Positions 60,513 to 64,000 of a stretch of DNA of 64,000 nt are shown piece after piece. The stretch comes from Candidatus Saccharimonadota bacterium (GTDB lineage: Bacteria; Patescibacteriota; Saccharimonadia; Saccharimonadales; Saccharimonadaceae): contig JAFRCN010000004.1 in assembly GCA_017404335.1 (NCBI GenBank), forward strand, positions 1 to 64,000, given 5' to 3'. Both the position numbers and the translations under genes were made by a program. The notes under the pieces are model-generated. The model was given only the letters and a program-made list of their open reading frames with translations. It was not told the DNA's origin and made no database searches. Position 1 is the stretch's first letter; every line of letters begins with the position of its first letter.

Positions 60513-62978
60513 ATGCATGAAGAATTTAATGAGATTATGAATAGACTATCCGAGAATGCGCGGTTTGCACTGCAAAAATCGGATTTTTACGCAAAAAGAT
60601 ATAATAACGGCTACATGGGGACGGAGCATCTACTACTCGGAATTATCTCGATGGATAATTCGACGGGAGCGAAAATGCTTCGCGAAGCTGGGGCGACGAC
60701 GGAGGAAATCGAAAAAGCCTTAAACAAAGTCGCGGTGGAAGTCCCGGGTTCAGATATGGCGATGATGTCTCTATCGGAGGCGGTGATTTTGACGCTTCGG
60801 ATGGCGCAGAATTTTACCAAGGAACAGGGGCTAACCGTCATCGGAACGGAGCATATATTATATTCGCTTTTGTCCCAGCCGAATTCGCGAGCGTCTCTGA
60901 TTCTCGAGGGGCTTGAGGTGAACTGCGAGAAATTGATGGACGAAATCGAGAAGATGGTCGAGGAACAGACGAAAGACGAGAAGCTGAAGGCGGAAAAAGC
61001 GAAGTATCTTAAGAAGTCGCCTTTGAGGTTCTTGAGCAAATACGGGAAGGATTTGACCGAGGAAGCGAAGCAGGGGCATCTCGACACGGTAATCGGGCGC
61101 GAGAATGAAATCGAGCGGGTGATTACGGTTTTGTCGCGACGGACGAAATCGAACCCGGTTTTAATCGGCGAGGCGGGAGTTGGGAAGACGGCGATTGTTG
61201 AGGGGCTTGCGACGAGGATTGTAAAGAACGAAGTGCCGGGAAATCTAATCGGGAAGCATATTTATCAGGTGGATTTGTCTTCCCTCGTTGCGGGGACGAA
61301 ATTCCGGGGGGAATTTGAAGAGAGGATAAAGGGGGTAATCGACGAAGCGACGGGAGACGACTCGATTTTACTTTTTATCGACGAGATACATCTACTTAGT
61401 GGTGCGGGGTCTTCTGAGGGGAGTATGGACGCGGCGAATATCTTGAAGCCGGCTTTAGCTAGAAATACGATTAATCTAATCGGAGCGACGACTCTAGATG
61501 AATATCGGAAGTCAATTGAGAAGGACAAGGCTTTATCTAGGAGATTTCAGACGGTGATGGTTGAGGAGCCGAGCGCGGCGGTGACCTTAAGGATTCTAAA
61601 AGGAATTAAAGGGCATTACGAAAAGCACCACGGAGTTATTATTCCGGACGAATGTCTCGAAACGGCGATTACGATGGGGCAGAGGTATATCAACGACCGG
61701 TTTATGCCAGATAAGGTGATAGATATTATCGATGAGGCTTCGGCGATTTGTAAGGTCGCGGCGGATAAAAAGGGCGGGGGTAAATATAAAAAGATGAAAA
61801 TCGAGAAATCGACGCTTGAGGAGAAGATTACGGCGGCGGCGGAAGCGGAGGATTACGAAAAAGCGGCCGGGTACAAGACGGAGCTGGCGAAGCTTGAGAA
61901 AGAAATCAAGGCGCTCGAAAAAGCCGGAGTAAAGGAGACGGAGAATCCGACGCTCTCCGAGGAGAATCTCGCGACGGCAGTGTCTCTTAAGACTGGGATT
62001 CCGGTCTCAAAGGTGCACGGGAGCGAGATGAAAATGCTCCTTTCGCTCGAGGACGAACTGAAAAAGTCAATCATCGGGCAGGACGAGGCGGTCGAGGCGG
62101 TGGCGAAGGCGATTCGGCGAGGACGTTCCGGAATTACGGACCCCAAAAGACCGATTGGTTCGTTTCTATTTATGGGCCCGACGGGAGTCGGGAAAACTGA
62201 GCTCGCGAGGGTGATTGCGCGGGAAGTGTTTGGTGGAGAAAATGCGCTAATTAAGATTGATATGTCGGAGTTTGGCGAAAAGCATAATGTTTCTAGGCTG
62301 GTTGGGGCGCCGGCGGGATATATTGGCTACGATGACGGCGGAAAACTGACCGAAGCGGTAAGGCGGAAGCCCTATTCGGTGATTTTGTTCGACGAGATTG
62401 AAAAGGCTCATCCGGATGTGTTTAATTTACTACTCCAGATTCTCGAAGACGGAGTTTTGACCGACGGGCAGGGGAATAAGGTGAAGTTTAATAATACGAT
62501 TGTAATTCTGACTTCGAACCTTGGGTCGGCGGATATGTATCGAGAGAGCGAGCTCGGGTTTACGGCGAAGACGGCGAAAGATAAGAAAGCTCTAGAGCAG
62601 GAATACGAGGAGAATAAGTCTTATGCGATGAAGGCGCTCAAGAAGGTAATGCGACCGGAGCTAATTAACCGGCTTGATTCGATATTGGTATTCCACGCTT
62701 TGACGCGAAAGAATGTTGAAAAAATCTTTGATAATTTAATCGATGATTTAAGGAAGCGGCTTGCGACGAAGGGAATTTCGATTAAAATCGACGAAAAGGC
62801 GAAGGACTATCTCATCAACGAGGGGTATGACCCGAAAAACGGGGCGAGACCTTTAAGGCGGAAGATTGAGGAAGACGTCGAATCGCTACTTTCGGAGAAG
62901 ATTATTAGCGAGGAGCTAAAGAAGGGCGATATTCCTGTATTAGTATATAATAATAAGAAATTAAGATTGGAGAAATAA
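60513..62978 (+). CDS. clpC: ClpC-type AAA+ unfoldase
   Basis: 821 residues. Two Clp N-repeats (about 1-140) lead to a first AAA domain with Walker A GEAGVGKT, a central UVR-like helical pair (about 435-470), and a second AAA domain with Walker A GPTGVGKT and [12 protein letters not shown]. It unfolds substrates for ClpP, which is encoded one base downstream. CIRCE control places it in the heat-shock response. The start at 60513 follows the -10 box by nine bases, leaving almost no leader; 60486 would lie inside the operator. Confidence 0.95.
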   Translation: MHEEFNEIMNRLSENARFALQKSDFYAKRYNNGYMGTEHLLLGIISMDNSTGAKMLREAGATTEEIEKALNKVAVEVPGSDMAMMSLSEAVILTLRMAQNFTKEQGLTVIGTEHILYSLLSQPNSRASLILEGLEVNCEKLMDEIEKMVEEQTKDEKLKAEKAKYLKKSPLRFLSKYGKDLTEEAKQGHLDTVIGRENEIERVITVLSRRTKSNPVLIGEAGVGKTAIVEGLATRIVKNEVPGNLIGKHIYQVDLSSLVAGTKFRGEFEERIKGVIDEATGDDSILLFIDEIHLLSGAGSSEGSMDAANILKPALARNTINLIGATTLDEYRKSIEKDKALSRRFQTVMVEEPSAAVTLRILKGIKGHYEKHHGVIIPDECLETAITMGQRYINDRFMPDKVIDIIDEASAICKVAADKKGGGKYKKMKIEKSTLEEKITAAAEAEDYEKAAGYKTELAKLEKEIKALEKAGVKETENPTLSEENLATAVSLKTGIPVSKVHGSEMKMLLSLEDELKKSIIGQDEAVEAVAKAIRRGRSGITDPKRPIGSFLFMGPTGVGKTELARVIAREVFGGENALIKIDMSEFGEKHNVSRLVGAPAGYIGYDDGGKLTEAVRRKPYSVILFDEIEKAHPDVFNLLLQILEDGVLTDGQGNKVKFNNTIVILTSNLGSADMYRESELGFTAKTAKDKKALEQEYEENKSYAMKALKKVMRPELINRLDSILVFHALTRKNVEKIFDNLIDDLRKRLATKGISIKIDEKAKDYLINEGYDPKNGARPLRRKIEEDVESLLSEKIISEELKKGDIPVLVYNNKKLRLEK

Positions 62979-62979
62979 G

Positions 62980-63561
62980 ATGAAAAACTATTTAGTACCG
63001 ACAGTAGTCGAAGAAACCAATAAAGGGGAAAGGGCTTATGATATTTATTCGCGGCTTTTAAATGACCGGATTGTGTTTTTGGGCGAGGAAGTAAATGCAC
63101 ATACGGCGAATCTCGTGATTGCGCAACTACTTTATCTTGCGCATGAAGATTCGAAGAAACCGATTAAACTATATATCAACTCGCCTGGTGGGTCGGTCTA
63201 TGATGGGTTGGCGATTATCGATACGATGAACTTTATTGAACCGGAAGTCGAGACTATTGGAATCGGGCTTCAGGCGAGCATGGGGGCGATGTTACTGAGT
63301 TCGGGTGCGAAGGGGAAGAGATATTGCTTGCCGAATGCGCGGGTGATGATACATCAGCCATCGTCAGGGACTGAGGGGAAGATTACGGACCAGGAGATTA
63401 TGTTAAAAGAAGGGGTGTTTTTAAAGAAGCGCCTGGCGGAGATTTTTGCAAAAAATACGGGTAAGTCGCTCGAGCAGGTCGAGAAAGATATGGACCGAGA
63501 CCATTGGATGAGTGCCGAAGAAGCGGTGAAATACGGGATTATTGACGAGATTATAAAATAG
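62980..63561 (+). CDS. clpP: ATP-dependent Clp protease proteolytic subunit
   Basis: 193 residues, usual ClpP length. Catalytic triad motifs are present: serine in [10 protein letters not shown], histidine in MIHQPSSG and aspartate in the KDMDRDHWM region. The N-terminal [19 protein letters not shown] is typical. It is in one operon with clpC under CIRCE control and forms the degradation chamber of that machine. Confidence 0.97.
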   Translation: MKNYLVPTVVEETNKGERAYDIYSRLLNDRIVFLGEEVNAHTANLVIAQLLYLAHEDSKKPIKLYINSPGGSVYDGLAIIDTMNFIEPEVETIGIGLQASMGAMLLSSGAKGKRYCLPNARVMIHQPSSGTEGKITDQEIMLKEGVFLKKRLAEIFAKNTGKSLEQVEKDMDRDHWMSAEEAVKYGIIDEIIK

Positions 63562-63577
63562 AAACTTTATAAAGTTT
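63562..63577 (+). terminator. Perfect 16-bp AT-rich palindrome after clpP
   Basis: AAACTTTATAAAGTTT begins right after the clpP stop and is followed by further T. It may be a weak terminator of the clpC-clpP message. Confidence 0.45.
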
Positions 63578-63933
63578 TTGAAGTCAATACTACAGCTGAG
63601 TTCTACCTTCTAGGTAAAGCAATCATGAATAACGTAGAGCCAGATCAAAATGCGTCAAATGGCTACGGCCATTACGGGAATAGCGTAACTAACACAGCAG
63701 GTAAAACCGCTACCGTTGCACTTAGAAGTTATCCGAACAACTTCCTCTACTCCGGCTACCTCAGTGGCTCGAGGGCGTACCGTAGAGGTAGTGGCGTGAG
63801 CTATTGGTCGTCTACTGCGAGCGATAACTACTATTCGTACTACCTGAGCCTGAATAGCTCTATCGTCGTCCCAGGTACGAATACCATCGATAAGTACAAC
63901 GGCTTTAGTATTAGGTGCGTCAGTGGCTCCTAG
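63578..63933 (+). pseudogene. Headless FISUMP C-terminal fragment
   Basis: The frame is open from directly after the clpP stop and reads a FISUMP-like tail (EFYLLGKAIMNN..., then SYWSST...GFSIRCVSGS). An ATG at 63625 would give 102 residues, but there is no ribosome site, signal peptide or N-terminal FISUMP part. It is most simply a broken 3' end of a FISUMP gene joined to clpP, possibly a stored or translocated cassette. Its tail aligns in protein with the DGR target but not in DNA. The last 67 bases of the window (63934-64000) show no feature. Confidence 0.7.
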
Positions 63934-64000
63934 TACCGGCGGTTAGTTGGTTTTTCGCTTAGGTTTTCCTGAAACTCGGGGCGGATGATTATAAGATTGA

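Noticed and set aside
1-64000. Alternative genetic code (TGA as Gly) considered because of CPR-like content
   Set aside because: TGA ends genes at expected positions (for example 48598-48600, overlapping the next start), and full-length domains need no TGA read-through.

Overview
The window looks like part of a small-genome, host-associated bacterium of the candidate phyla radiation (Patescibacteria), most likely a Saccharibacteria (TM7) relative. This rests on gene content read directly from the translations: several type IV secretion-like membrane proteins, many cysteine-bearing surface proteins, FISUMP-type surface proteins, a compact glycolytic set (pyk, pgk, pgi, gpmI) and the lemA/htpX pair. 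TGA behaves as an ordinary stop, so the recoded SR1/GN02 lineages are unlikely. No rRNA or marker gene fixes the placement, so it is an inference.

Positions 1-4201 hold a complete diversity-generating retroelement (DGR). It has a FISUMP target gene whose 3' end is the variable repeat (VR, 632-893), a MutS-like/Avd-like fusion accessory gene, a DGR-type reverse transcriptase, and an inverted template repeat (TR, 3373-3634). VR and TR are 262 bases each and differ at 18 positions; at every one the template base is adenine. An 8-bp hairpin spanning the target stop codon lies just past the mutated segment. About 450 non-coding bases follow, then a 23-bp tandem repeat carrying a consensus promoter in front of an AAA/DUF4143 ATPase.

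Positions 5414-17071 are mostly housekeeping: tRNA-Gly, lemA, htpX, a membrane protein, pyk, tRNA-Glu, pgk, ligA (without its zinc finger), an XRE-MurA fusion, and a UvrD/PcrA helicase.

Positions 17089-35174 and 45343-51603 form two blocks of secretion-like and cell-envelope genes. The recurring theme is a VirB2-like two-helix module (usually with a CDxCNG-type cysteine motif) fused to a different exported enzyme each time: a ComEC-like metallo-beta-lactamase fold, an M15 D,D-carboxypeptidase, an Ig/hydrolase-like tail, an esterase plus phosphodiester glycosidase, and a C39-like peptidase. Small single-helix membrane proteins, several of them paralogous, overlap or sit beside these genes. A VirB6/TrbL-like protein, a four-domain wall hydrolase and two PEGA-domain proteins complete the blocks. 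Together they suggest a cell-surface apparatus for attaching to and processing another cell's envelope.

Positions 35367-45329 hold a 1,497-residue surface protein, an unknown soluble protein, tRNA-Pro(TGG), ftsH and an M1 aminopeptidase. Positions 51697-64000 hold tRNA-Leu, pgi, two more tRNA-Pro genes, a rod-shaped structured RNA before a second FISUMP gene, gpmI, galU, an acyl-adenylate ligase, and a CIRCE-controlled clpC-clpP pair followed by a headless FISUMP fragment.

Transcription signals are unusually readable. At least fifteen genes start 6-7 bases after a -10 box, usually of extended TGn type, with no room for a Shine-Dalgarno site, which implies widespread leaderless mRNAs. A minority of genes have strong Shine-Dalgarno leaders.
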